Origin: an uncultured Lachnospiraceae bacterium
GTDB taxonomy: Bacteria; Bacillota_A; Clostridia; Lachnospirales; Lachnospiraceae
Length of the DNA: 64,000 bases
Direction of reading: 5' to 3'
Assembly (NCBI GenBank): GCA_910577835.1
Contig: CAJTOU010000016.1
Coordinates: 3,790 to 67,789, forward strand
The translations under genes and the position numbers were made by a program. Under the pieces are notes generated by a model that saw only the letters and a list, made by a program, of their open reading frames with translations, ran no database searches and was not told the DNA's origin. Positions 50,807 to 59,362 of this stretch are shown in pieces. Positions within the stretch are counted from its first letter, which is position 1. Every line of letters starts with the position of its first letter.

Positions 50807-51151
50807 ATGATATTAAAATTATCTGACCGAATACGGGAAATGAGAGAGAGAAACGAAATGACACAATCTGATTTGGCACGCTGTCTGAATATTACAAGAG
50901 CAAGTGTCAATGCATGGGAAATGGGAATCTCTATTCCTGCAACTGAGAAAATTGTGGAGCTCGCTAAATTGTTTCATATCTCCACTGATTTTCTGCTTGG
51001 AATGACATCTTCTGAAACAGTAAATTTGGAAAACTATGGAGTAAAAGAAAAAGAAATCATATATCATTTGCTGAATTATTTTGATGCTGTCTGTGCAACA
51101 TCAGGAAAAGAAGAGAGAGCTTCTTTTCCTGACAAGAATGGTTTGTTATAG
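50807..51151 (+). CDS. XRE-family HTH transcriptional regulator
   Basis: 114 residues with a Cro/CI-type helix-turn-helix at about residues 6-60: LSDRIREMRERNEMTQSDLA, ITRASVNAWEMGISIPATEK and LAKLFHISTDFLLGM. The short C-terminal tail (60-114) is mostly helical and probably mediates dimerisation, as in SinR/SlrR-like or phage-type regulators. GAAGGAG precedes the ATG. It is convergent with the propeller gene, only 8 bases apart. The target is unknown; a nearby dyad at 50732-50743 may be its own operator. Confidence 0.85.
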   Translation: MILKLSDRIREMRERNEMTQSDLARCLNITRASVNAWEMGISIPATEKIVELAKLFHISTDFLLGMTSSETVNLENYGVKEKEIIYHLLNYFDAVCATSGKEERASFPDKNGLL

Positions 51152-51159
51152 ACCACTGA

Positions 51160-52176
51160 TTATAAAACTATTTTTTTCAAATCCAGACCACAAATATGGT
51201 CGATTTGATTTTTTGAATTTCCTCCCTTTGGAGCCGGATTGTCATAATATACACGGGAAGCGGATTCAAAAACAGCAAACAGGATTTCATTACGATAAGG
51301 GTATGTCTGCTCTATCATGACAGGCATACCTATTCTCTTTTTCGGTTTCCCAAAAAAGTCAGCTTTTTTCAGTTCTTCATATGGATATATCAGAAGCTTT
51401 GAGCCTCTTTCAAAAAACATACTGTGGCTTCGTCTTCCATATGACTGACTGAAAACTGCATATTTTTGAGAAGCTGTTTTTATAAAGCTGACACCTTGAA
51501 TATAATCTCTTGTATTGCAGCCATATAGAGGTTTCAAAGTGTTTCCTTCTGTAACTTCCGGCTGACCAAGAGCATTTAATGGTATAGTATAAAATCTGCC
51601 AGCTTTTGTCTTGCTGAAATAACCGACGCACAACAGATTGTCATGTATGGTAAGATAAGAGCTTCTTGGCAGTTCTGCCAGATAAAACAGTGAAAAAGAG
51701 GATTCAGAAAGAGCGGTTCCTTCTTTTTGTTTTAAAACAGTATTAAGGGCAACGCACATCAGACGTGCAGTACTTTTTCCCGGTTCATCACAGGAAATCC
51801 ACACATATCCGCTTTGAGGATGAAAGGCGATTCCGCCTGCATGAACAGGCTCTATCCCGATTGTTTTTACATAACTTCCGTCCTTTATATTCAGTACAGC
51901 CAGGGCAGTTTTGGCAGAAGCCGGTTTATGCGCATAGGAAGTCATCAAAAGATATTGATTGGCGCAGCATAAGCCCTGTGGAACCATTTGGCTGCTGTGG
52001 ATATTGTCAATAGTAGTCCATTCTAGCCCGGAAATCGGGATATCAATATTAGTTAAAATCAGATTCTTAAAAGCCTTGTAGCGGCGGGCCTTTAAATGTT
52101 TTTGATTTAACATGGAATATATATCACCATAAATTCTTGGAGCCGTACTGGCAGCCGTATGGTCTGAAAAATTCAT
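51160..52176 (-). CDS. Probable beta-propeller protein of unknown function
   Basis: 338 residues with recurring short strand blocks such as CCANQYLLMTSYAHK, ALAVLNIKDGSYVKTIGIEP, HAGGIAFHPQSGYVWISCDE and YLTIHDNLLCVGYFSKTKAG. Their spacing of roughly 45-55 residues suggests an NHL/YVTN-like propeller. No signal peptide, membrane segment or catalytic motif is visible, so it seems cytosolic. AGGAGG precedes the ATG at ideal spacing, so the start is secure. No neighbour points to a function. Confidence 0.65.
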   Translation of the reverse strand: MNFSDHTAASTAPRIYGDIYSMLNQKHLKARRYKAFKNLILTNIDIPISGLEWTTIDNIHSSQMVPQGLCCANQYLLMTSYAHKPASAKTALAVLNIKDGSYVKTIGIEPVHAGGIAFHPQSGYVWISCDEPGKSTARLMCVALNTVLKQKEGTALSESSFSLFYLAELPRSSYLTIHDNLLCVGYFSKTKAGRFYTIPLNALGQPEVTEGNTLKPLYGCNTRDYIQGVSFIKTASQKYAVFSQSYGRRSHSMFFERGSKLLIYPYEELKKADFFGKPKKRIGMPVMIEQTYPYRNEILFAVFESASRVYYDNPAPKGGNSKNQIDHICGLDLKKIVL

Positions 52177-52520
52177 AAGTTTGCCTCCTGTTGAAAAATA
52201 AAATTTATAAAATATATTCTGTTTTTGATTTATTTTTTCATATTCTTTTTAAACTGTCAACTTTTTTCTAATATAATAGCGATTGCCTGCGTATTACAAA
52301 ATAATTTCTTAAATATAAAAGTCAAAAAATAAAAAATCAATACAAAAGCTGCATGTCACAAAGCAATTTCCCATTAAACAAAAAACTGGACAACTCTCCC
52401 ATTATATGTTAAACTTTACTCCAGAATATGCATAATCTTTTCTGTCAAAAAGACAGAAAATAGTTAAGAAGAACAACAGAAAAAAGCATATTTGCATTAT
52501 ATTGCAGGAGGATTTGAAGG
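52177..52520 (+). other. Upstream region of proS, without a T-box
   Basis: AT-rich divergent region. A weak promoter candidate for proS is TGGACA at 52387-52392 with TAAACT at 52410-52415 (17-base spacer). TTTTCTGTC at 52438-52446 and GACAGAAAA at 52452-52460 form a perfect 9-bp hairpin in the leader. I searched by eye for the conserved T-box AGGGTGGNACCGCG element and did not find it. AGGAGG directly precedes the start. Confidence 0.45.
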
Positions 52521-53951
52521 ATGGCAGCAGACAAAAAGGTTGAAGCGATTACCTCTATGGAGGAGGATTTTGCGCAGTGGTATACAGATATTGTAAAAAA
52601 GGCAGAACTTATGGATTATTCCAGCGTTAAGGGCTGCATGATTTTTAAACCCGCAGGCTATGCCCTCTGGGAAAATATTCAGCAGGAGCTTGACAGAAGA
52701 TTTAAGGAAACGGGCGTACAAAATGTATATATGCCGATGTTTATTTCGGAAAGCCTTTTAGAGAAGGAAAAAGACCATGTAGAAGGATTTGCGCCGGAGG
52801 TGGCATGGGTGACCCAGGGAGGCTTGCAGCCTCTTCAGGAAAAAATGTGTGTACGGCCAACTTCTGAAACACTTTTCTGCGATTTTTATAAAAATGATAT
52901 TCAGTCATATAGAGATTTGCCAAAAGTATATAATCAGTGGTGTTCTGTGGTAAGGTGGGAAAAGGAAACCAGACCGTTTCTGCGTTCCAGAGAATTTTTG
53001 TGGCAGGAGGGTCATACAGCTCATGCAACTGCTGAGGAGGCAGAAGAGAGAACATTGCAAATGCTTGATATTTATGCAGATTTTTGTGAAGAGTTTCTCG
53101 CAATTCCTGTGATGAAGGGAAAAAAGACAGAAAAGGAAAAATTTGCCGGTGCGGAAGCTACCTATACCATTGAGGCGCTTATGCATGACGGAAAGGCGCT
53201 TCAGTCAGGAACAAGCCATAATTTTGGCAATGGCTTTGCAAAGGCATTTGATATCCAGTATACAGATAAGGATAATAAATTAAAATATGTGTATCAGACC
53301 TCGTGGGGAGCAAGCACAAGATTAATCGGAGGGGTAATTATGGTTCATGGAGATGATAACGGCCTTGTGCTTCCGCCAAAACTTGCACCAGTTCAGGTAA
53401 TGATTGTACCGATTATGCAGAAGAAGGAAGGCGTGCTTGACAAGGCTTTCGAGCTGAGAGATACTTTATCCGAATTTCGTGTAAAAGTAGATAATACAGA
53501 CAAGAGTCCGGGCTTTAAGTTTGCCGAGCAGGAGATGAGAGGAATTCCTGTCAGAGTTGAAATAGGACCAAAGGATATTCAGGCAAATCAGGCAGTTCTT
53601 GTCAGAAGAGATACCAGTGAAAAAATGATTGTTTCATTGGAGGAAATTGCCGCAAAAATAAAAGAACTTTTGCAGACCATACAAACAGATATGTTTGAAA
53701 AGGCAAAAGCACGCAGAGATGCCAGCATAAGTACTGCGGTAAATTATGAGGAGTTTAAAGATGCCGTAAAGAACAAACCGGGCTTTATCAAAGCGATGTG
53801 GTGCGGAAATCAGGCATGTGAGGATAAAATCAAGGAGGATACGACTGCTACGTCAAGATGTATGCCATTTGTGCAGGAACAGCTGTCAGATGTATGTGTA
53901 TGCTGTGGAAAACAGGCAAAGCATATGGTATACTGGGGCAAGGCATATTAA
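52521..53951 (+). CDS. proS: Prolyl-tRNA synthetase, archaeal/eukaryotic-like type
   Basis: 476-residue class II aminoacyl-tRNA synthetase that charges tRNA-Pro. It lacks the INS editing domain found in the long bacterial type and has the short archaeal-like layout with an added C-terminal zinc-binding-like domain (CVCCGKQAKH and CGNQACEDKI). Motif 2 (VVRWEKETRPFLRSREFLWQ) and motif 3 (GASTRLIGGVIMVHGDDNGL) are clear. QSGTSHNFGNGFAKAFDIQY is a conserved block. The AGGAGG ribosome binding site is good. It is followed 9 bases later by the CCA-adding enzyme gene, so both tRNA-maturation genes likely form one operon. Confidence 0.95.
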   Translation: MAADKKVEAITSMEEDFAQWYTDIVKKAELMDYSSVKGCMIFKPAGYALWENIQQELDRRFKETGVQNVYMPMFISESLLEKEKDHVEGFAPEVAWVTQGGLQPLQEKMCVRPTSETLFCDFYKNDIQSYRDLPKVYNQWCSVVRWEKETRPFLRSREFLWQEGHTAHATAEEAEERTLQMLDIYADFCEEFLAIPVMKGKKTEKEKFAGAEATYTIEALMHDGKALQSGTSHNFGNGFAKAFDIQYTDKDNKLKYVYQTSWGASTRLIGGVIMVHGDDNGLVLPPKLAPVQVMIVPIMQKKEGVLDKAFELRDTLSEFRVKVDNTDKSPGFKFAEQEMRGIPVRVEIGPKDIQANQAVLVRRDTSEKMIVSLEEIAAKIKELLQTIQTDMFEKAKARRDASISTAVNYEEFKDAVKNKPGFIKAMWCGNQACEDKIKEDTTATSRCMPFVQEQLSDVCVCCGKQAKHMVYWGKAY

Positions 53952-53960
53952 AAAGGGGTT

Positions 53961-55154
53961 ATGAAAATAAATTTACCATATAATGTAAAAAAGATTATAT
54001 CCGTTTTGGAGGAGAATGGTTTTGAGGCGTATGCCGTAGGGGGCTGCGTAAGAGACAGTCTGATTGGGAAAAAGCCTGATGACTGGGATATTGCCTGTTC
54101 TGCAAAACCGGAGCAGGTAAAGGCGTTATTTCATAAAACCATTGATACAGGGATAAGACACGGAACAGTTACCGTCATGATGAAGCATGTGGGATATGAG
54201 GTGACTACTTATCGGATAGACGGCGAGTATGTAGACGGCAGACACCCTAAAAAGGTGATATTTACACCCAGTCTTACAGAAGATTTAAAAAGGCGGGATT
54301 TTACCATAAATGCAATGGCATACAGTGACCGTACCGGTATTGTGGATATATTTGACGGAGTGGGGGATTTGAAGAAAAAAGTGATTCGCTGTGTGGGCAA
54401 TCCAAATGAACGTTTTGGAGAGGATGCACTTCGAATTTTAAGAGCAGTCCGCTTCAGCGCACAGCTTGGATTTTCTATTGAGGAGAAAACCATGCAGGCT
54501 GCAAAGGAGCTTGCCGAAAATCTGAAAAAAATCAGTCGGGAGCGTATTCATACAGAGCTTGACAAACTGATTATGTCAAAACATCCGGACCATGTGAAGT
54601 TGCTGGAAAGCCTGGATATTCTGCCTCACATTTTTTTAGGATATGTATGCCATGGAGAGACAGCGGCTTTGGCAGACAGACTTATGCGCAGTGATAAAGA
54701 GCATTATATCCGATGGGCGCTTTTTATTACCAGTATTTCCTTTGAAAATCTGCTGGAAAGCCTGAAATTTGATAATAAATCCATAAAAATCTGTAATATA
54801 ATGAAAAAATACGCAGATGAAGAGCTGAGAGCAGATAAGGCGTACGTGAGACGTATGATAGTAAAAACAGGAAAAGATATTTTCAGGCAGTATTATCTGC
54901 CCTTTCGAAGAGTACTTGGAAATACCTCAGAAGAATTACTAAGACAGGTTGAGAAAGCATATGATGACATTATAGAAAGTGGAGACTGTCTGTCTCTGCG
55001 GGAGATGAAGATAAACGGAAATGACTTGAAGGAAGCAGGGATTGCAGAGGGGGAAAGAGTAGGAGAGATATTAAACGCCCTGCTTTATCAGGTATTGGAG
55101 GACACTTCTGTAAATGACAGAGATAGATTGCTGGAACTGGCAAAAATTTTATGA
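53961..55154 (+). CDS. cca: CCA tRNA nucleotidyltransferase (class II)
   Basis: 397-residue enzyme that adds or repairs the 3' CCA of tRNA using CTP and ATP. The class II nucleotidyltransferase core has AVGGCVRDSLIGKKPDDWD, with metal aspartates DDWDIA. The flexible-loop and template region are VTTYRIDGEYVDGRHPKKV, FTPSLTEDLKRRDFTINAMA and GNPNERFGEDALRILRAVRF. No clear HD phosphohydrolase domain is present. AAAGGGG precedes the ATG. The distinction between CCA-adding and poly(A) polymerase cannot be drawn with certainty, but the proS neighbour and size favour CCA addition. Confidence 0.92.
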   Translation: MKINLPYNVKKIISVLEENGFEAYAVGGCVRDSLIGKKPDDWDIACSAKPEQVKALFHKTIDTGIRHGTVTVMMKHVGYEVTTYRIDGEYVDGRHPKKVIFTPSLTEDLKRRDFTINAMAYSDRTGIVDIFDGVGDLKKKVIRCVGNPNERFGEDALRILRAVRFSAQLGFSIEEKTMQAAKELAENLKKISRERIHTELDKLIMSKHPDHVKLLESLDILPHIFLGYVCHGETAALADRLMRSDKEHYIRWALFITSISFENLLESLKFDNKSIKICNIMKKYADEELRADKAYVRRMIVKTGKDIFRQYYLPFRRVLGNTSEELLRQVEKAYDDIIESGDCLSLREMKINGNDLKEAGIAEGERVGEILNALLYQVLEDTSVNDRDRLLELAKIL

Positions 55155-55173
55155 AAAGTCATAAAAATAAAAC

Positions 55174-55202
55174 TTGATAATATAATGAAAATAGGATATA
55201 CT
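55174..55202 (+). promoter_or_regulatory. Strong SigA-type promoter of the 6S RNA
   Basis: TTGATA at 55174-55179 and TATACT at 55197-55202 with an ideal 17-base spacer, 7-8 bases before the predicted start of the 6S RNA. Confidence 0.78.
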
Positions 55203-55208
55203 ATTCCT

Positions 55209-55447
55209 AAAGAAAGATGTGTGTAATTCCTGAGGTGTTCGACAACCCCGCATATTTTGAACCTACATTTGTTTAAACGGGATTCCTATATTGCAGGCAC
55301 GATGGAAAGCCTCCTTCGAGTGGACTTCAGAATGTCTCGCTGCGGTTGCCCACCTAGCTCGGCTAGGACTCAAAAATGCGGGACCGGCATTTCGGGATAC
55401 ATACGAAAGTCAGAGCTGTCATATACTTGAGTGTATGACAGCTTTTT
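55209..55447 (+). ncRNA. ssrS: 6S RNA
   Basis: Noncoding RNA that binds the housekeeping RNA polymerase holoenzyme by mimicking an open promoter. The region has conserved clostridial 6S blocks as I recall them: CTGAGGTGTTCG, GAACCTACATTTG, GCAGGCACGATGGAAAGCC, GACTTCAGAATGTCTCGCTG, and CACCTAGC...GCTAGGACTCAAAAA. Ends pair as CTGA..TTCG with CGAA..TCAG. A rho-independent terminator (13-bp stem 55414-55426 with 55431-55442 or 55443, then T5) closes it, and a strong promoter precedes it. A 66-codon ORF across this region is a coincidence. Identification is from memory of the family, not a covariance search. Confidence 0.8.
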
Positions 55448-55480
55448 CAATCGTGAAGGATGCTTTAATGGAGGAAACTT

Positions 55481-57799
55481 ATGCGAAATAAGAAACTGAT
55501 TATTTTGTTGCTGATATGTATTGTTGCAATGATTTCCGTCGTTGTTTACAGAGGTCTGTCAAAAAAAGAAAAAAATCCGCAGGAAAGTGTCGTTACCACA
55601 GGGCAGGCAGCGAGGGCGGTCGCCCTTTTAAAGGCGTCTGAGGAGGAATGCGGCGCAGCGCAGAATCATTTTACCAAAGGCGAAGAGTGGTATATGCCTT
55701 ATATGAATCTGATGTATGACAGAGGATATTTTGACGAAAAGCAGATGATGCCTTCCACAAAGGAAGCAACGGCACCGTTTACATATGAAAAACTGGGGTA
55801 TCTTTTTGAAAATATGGATATTACGGATAAAGAGCTTTTATCTTATGTGAAAAACAATAAGGCGGCAAAGGCGATTTCAAATTCTCAGTGGGCAGTTATT
55901 TTTGGAAAGCTGGCAGATTATACGGCAGGCGGGCAGACGAGGGAAGAGGAATTTAATGTAGTAGCGACTGTGTCAAATGTCTCTTCGCTGGAACCGTGGA
56001 ATGTAGTGACCACCATAGGAAATTATATTTTTACAGGATTATCCATGGATTATTATATAGATAAGAGAATTAAAGTGATTACCAAGGAAAATCAGATTTT
56101 GTGCGTAAAGGAAATTGTTTCAAGAGAGATTGTTTACCCAAATACTCTGGTGACAAGCATGGAAAGTGGAAAGATGAATGCATTTGTCAATGGAGTAATC
56201 AGGACATTTGAAATTGATGATAAAGAGGCTTCAAAAACAAATGCAGTAATGGATATCAGGCTGAAAAACGGAAAAGTGTCTGACTGCAGTGAAAAGCAAA
56301 ATTATGTCAGCGGAAAGCTTTTGAAATATACAGATACTTCTGTTGATGTGGAGGGGCAGGGGGCTTTTGAAATCGGAGAAGGATTTCGTATTTATAAAAC
56401 CTATGGAAATATAGAAACAAGAACACTGTATGACCTAGTAGTAGGATATGATGTACAGAAATTTGTGGTGGAAGACGGAAAAATATGTGCCATATTGATT
56501 GACAGAAATTTTGTAGCAGAAAATATTCGGGTAATTATAAGAAATAATGGATTTCAGGATATTTATCATGAGAATGTGCTTATTTCCTCAGATAAGGAAT
56601 TTGAGTTTTCCTATGGAGGAGAAAAGAGAGTTTTTCAGGCAGGTGAAGAATATACTGTGACACCTGACAGTAAATATCTCGAAAGCGGAACTCTGAAAAT
56701 TTCTGCTGCCGGTTCTGACGGAAAGGTTACTATTAAATCTCTGGAAAGAGGATATGGAACACCGAGTTACCGGGGAACAATTGAAATTATGAAAACAGAA
56801 AGCGGTCTGGTAATTATTAATGAGCTGCCATTAGAGGAATATCTTTATGCAGTAGTGCCGAGTGAAATGCCATATACATATAATGCAGAGGCTTTAAAGG
56901 CGCAGGCAATATGCGCGAGAAGCTATGCCTATAAACATATGCTGTCCAATGCATATGCTTATCTGGGGGCCCATGTTGATGACAGTACAAGATTTCAGGT
57001 GTATAATAATTCCAGTGAACAGGCAACTACAAATCAGGCAGTGAATGACACTTATGGACAGATTATGACATGTAACGGGGAGCCAATCAGTGCGTTTTTC
57101 TATTCTACCTCCTGTGGAAGTGGAACGGATGCTTTGATTTGGGGAGGTTCCGGCTACGATTACATCAAGGGAAGACTTCTGACGCTGGAGGCTTCGACGC
57201 TGGACCTTACAGATGAAAAGCAGTTTAAAATGTTTATTATGAATAATTATGATACCTTTGACAGAGAGTATAGCTGGTATCGCTGGAATGTTACGGTACC
57301 TCTGGAGACTATTACACAGTCAGTAAATGAAAAGGTGGCATCGCTTTATGCTTCAGGTCCGGAAAAAGTGCTGACGCTGGAGGGAGAAAATTATGTCAGC
57401 AGAGAGATAAGTTCCGTGGGTAATGTTTTATCTATGGAGACAGGAACGAGAGGAACCGGAGGAGTTTTAAACGAGATTGTGATACATGGAGATGAGGCGA
57501 CAGTAATGATAAAGACAGAGTCATTTATACGAAATATTTTTAATCTGTCAGGAATTGCCATTCATAAAAACGATGAGAGCATAGTGGATACATTTACTTC
57601 ACTTCCAAGTGCATATTTTGCGATTGAGGAGGTCAGAGAGGGAGAGACACTGACCGGATACCGGATGAACGGCGGGGGTTATGGACATGGAGCCGGCATG
57701 AGTCAGAATGGGGCGAATACAATGGGAAATAATGGAATGGGATATCAGGATATATTGAATTTCTTTTACAGTAATATTACCATTGAAAGTATTTATTAA
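55481..57799 (+). CDS. SpoIID/LytB-domain protein
   Basis: 772-residue extracytoplasmic protein. A signal anchor (about residues 5-22) precedes a long N-terminal region (30-420) of unknown fold and a C-terminal SpoIID domain (about 420-772). The domain has INELPLEEYLYAVVPSEMPY with catalytic E462 (lytic transglycosylase acid), ALKAQAICARSYAY, FYSTSCGSGT and the terminal GGGYGHGAGMSQNGANTMG. SpoIID-type enzymes cleave denuded glycan strands during engulfment; the long N-terminal extension makes this a LytB-like paralogue rather than SpoIID itself. It follows the 6S RNA terminator, and GGAGG precedes the ATG. Confidence 0.87.
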   Translation: MRNKKLIILLLICIVAMISVVVYRGLSKKEKNPQESVVTTGQAARAVALLKASEEECGAAQNHFTKGEEWYMPYMNLMYDRGYFDEKQMMPSTKEATAPFTYEKLGYLFENMDITDKELLSYVKNNKAAKAISNSQWAVIFGKLADYTAGGQTREEEFNVVATVSNVSSLEPWNVVTTIGNYIFTGLSMDYYIDKRIKVITKENQILCVKEIVSREIVYPNTLVTSMESGKMNAFVNGVIRTFEIDDKEASKTNAVMDIRLKNGKVSDCSEKQNYVSGKLLKYTDTSVDVEGQGAFEIGEGFRIYKTYGNIETRTLYDLVVGYDVQKFVVEDGKICAILIDRNFVAENIRVIIRNNGFQDIYHENVLISSDKEFEFSYGGEKRVFQAGEEYTVTPDSKYLESGTLKISAAGSDGKVTIKSLERGYGTPSYRGTIEIMKTESGLVIINELPLEEYLYAVVPSEMPYTYNAEALKAQAICARSYAYKHMLSNAYAYLGAHVDDSTRFQVYNNSSEQATTNQAVNDTYGQIMTCNGEPISAFFYSTSCGSGTDALIWGGSGYDYIKGRLLTLEASTLDLTDEKQFKMFIMNNYDTFDREYSWYRWNVTVPLETITQSVNEKVASLYASGPEKVLTLEGENYVSREISSVGNVLSMETGTRGTGGVLNEIVIHGDEATVMIKTESFIRNIFNLSGIAIHKNDESIVDTFTSLPSAYFAIEEVREGETLTGYRMNGGGYGHGAGMSQNGANTMGNNGMGYQDILNFFYSNITIESIY

Positions 57800-57820
57800 A
57801 GATTTTTATATTTTGTAAAA

Positions 57821-57911
57821 CATGAGGCTGTCAGGTTGAGAATAAGGTCTGCAAAATGTTGAGAAGAGATAGATTTGCAGTGATTTTTACAATGACAGAC
57901 TCATGTTTTTT
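57821..57911 (+). terminator. Nested-hairpin terminator, distant copy 3
   Basis: CATGAGGCTGTCA at 57821-57833 pairs with TGACAGACTCATG at 57893-57905, followed by six T residues. An inner CTGCAAA/TTTGCAG stem (57849-57855 and 57874-57880) gives the same nested layout as the elements at 1013 and 12668. Short sequence similarity (GAGGCTGT, then AAGG and CTGC) suggests common origin. Confidence 0.72.
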
Positions 57912-57972
57912 ATAATATATCATTCATTTTTGCCTGTTCTTTTGTTTCATTTAAAAGGACAGAAAAATCAGT

Positions 57973-59352
57973 TTATGATTGATTGCGTAACATAAGTTCT
58001 TTTTTGATGTTTTGATTTTCTGCGAGGGTGTTAAGCACTTCACCAAGACTGAGTTCGTCTAATCGGGAGATAAGATGTGCATAGGTGTCTGGAAAATCCT
58101 TTTCTCTGAAAATCAGTGTATTTCCGGGAATTCTGTGTTCATCTGCAAGGGTATCAAGGTCATCTGTGGAAAAACTTTCTTCTGATATATCCAGAACAAT
58201 CGCCCGAATATGGGAAAAATCCAGATATTTTCCTCCGGAAAGGGGATAACTTTCCAGACGGGAAACCGTGATATATTCAGAAGAAATAGATTCAATTCCC
58301 TCCGAGTAATTTGCAAGCTCACAGGTAAAAAGAGTACCGGATTCCTCTTCGGAAATAATCATGGAAATAACGAAGCTTCGGTTTTCCAGTTCTCTTGCAT
58401 CAATTATATGGCTGCCAGAAACATACAGCTTGTCAAAATTCATTTCTGATAAATAAGTGTATAAATGCGTTGTTTCCAGAAGACCCGGAAGCATCAAAAG
58501 AACAATCAGAAAGAGAAAGGAACAGCCTGTATATATATATGGAAAAAATTTTCGTTTTGGCATTCCATAGTGAAGCTGTGTGGCAATATACATCATCAGA
58601 CTTATCACAACCGAAAGTACTGGATTTATATTATAGGTCAGTTTGGACAGAAGAAACTGAAGCAGGCAAAGCAGATATAAAATAAAGGAAACTTTTAAAA
58701 GACTTTTTTTGGTTTCCTCTGCTTCATGAAAAAACGGTTCCTCCAAAAGCAGATATCCCCATGGACATAAAACCAGAAATGAAAACAGTGCAACCAGAAA
58801 AATCTTTAAAAAATTGCGAAAGCTCAAGTCATATTGAGGCAGAAGAACACCGGAAATTATGGTGAAAAAATTATGATAGTCAATGCAGAATAATTCATAA
58901 ATCATGCTGATAATTACCGGAATAAAAACAAAAATATAAAAAAGCTCACAAAATCTTCCACGTATTTCAATTCCTTTTCTGCTGATAAAAAACGCAAAAA
59001 GGAAAATAACAGCAGCACTGAAAATAACATTTGTGTTTGGAAGAAGAAATTCACGCACATATTTCATCAGCATAAGTGCGCCAAAGCCAAGAAGTAAAAA
59101 GGCTTTGACAGCAGATTTTATGCGGATATATTTTTTCAAGGTTCCCTCTTTTGTTCCTCTTTCATATATATGAAATACAAGAATAAGATACAAACAACTG
59201 CATGCAAATATAGCAGATATAAGCACAAATCCTGTCAGGATATCCAGCTTTTCAGCAAAATACATGGATAGAAGAAACACAAGACCAGTTTCCTCTGTAA
59301 GAATGAGTTTTTTTATTCCGTTGACAGAAAGTTTATTATTTTCAGAAAACAT
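57973..59352 (-). CDS. GerAB-like permease fused to a GerAC-like N-terminal domain
   Basis: 459 residues. Residues 1 to about 295 are multi-pass membrane sequence (about 8-9 helices) resembling the GerAB/amino-acid permease family of germinant receptors, including VLCPWGYLLLEEPFF. From about 310 the protein becomes soluble and matches the start of GerAC domain 1: DFSHIRAIVLDISEESFSTD, HRIPGNTLIFREKD and YAHLISRLDELSLGEV. A normal GerAC is a separate lipoprotein with three domains; only its first part is present here and is tethered by the permease. It is the second gene of the gerA-like operon, 10 bases after gerAA. Spore inner membrane location and germinant sensing are inferred. Confidence 0.75.
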   Translation of the reverse strand: MFSENNKLSVNGIKKLILTEETGLVFLLSMYFAEKLDILTGFVLISAIFACSCLYLILVFHIYERGTKEGTLKKYIRIKSAVKAFLLLGFGALMLMKYVREFLLPNTNVIFSAAVIFLFAFFISRKGIEIRGRFCELFYIFVFIPVIISMIYELFCIDYHNFFTIISGVLLPQYDLSFRNFLKIFLVALFSFLVLCPWGYLLLEEPFFHEAEETKKSLLKVSFILYLLCLLQFLLSKLTYNINPVLSVVISLMMYIATQLHYGMPKRKFFPYIYTGCSFLFLIVLLMLPGLLETTHLYTYLSEMNFDKLYVSGSHIIDARELENRSFVISMIISEEESGTLFTCELANYSEGIESISSEYITVSRLESYPLSGGKYLDFSHIRAIVLDISEESFSTDDLDTLADEHRIPGNTLIFREKDFPDTYAHLISRLDELSLGEVLNTLAENQNIKKELMLRNQS

Positions 59353-59362
59353 AATTTCCTCC

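Noticed and set aside
52177..52520. T-box riboswitch before proS
   Set aside because: The conserved T-box sequence and specifier-loop features are not present; only a simple 9-bp hairpin is seen.
55291..55491. 66-codon ORF upstream of the SpoIID-like gene
   Set aside because: It runs through the 6S RNA and its terminator, has no ribosome binding site, and its translation resembles nothing.
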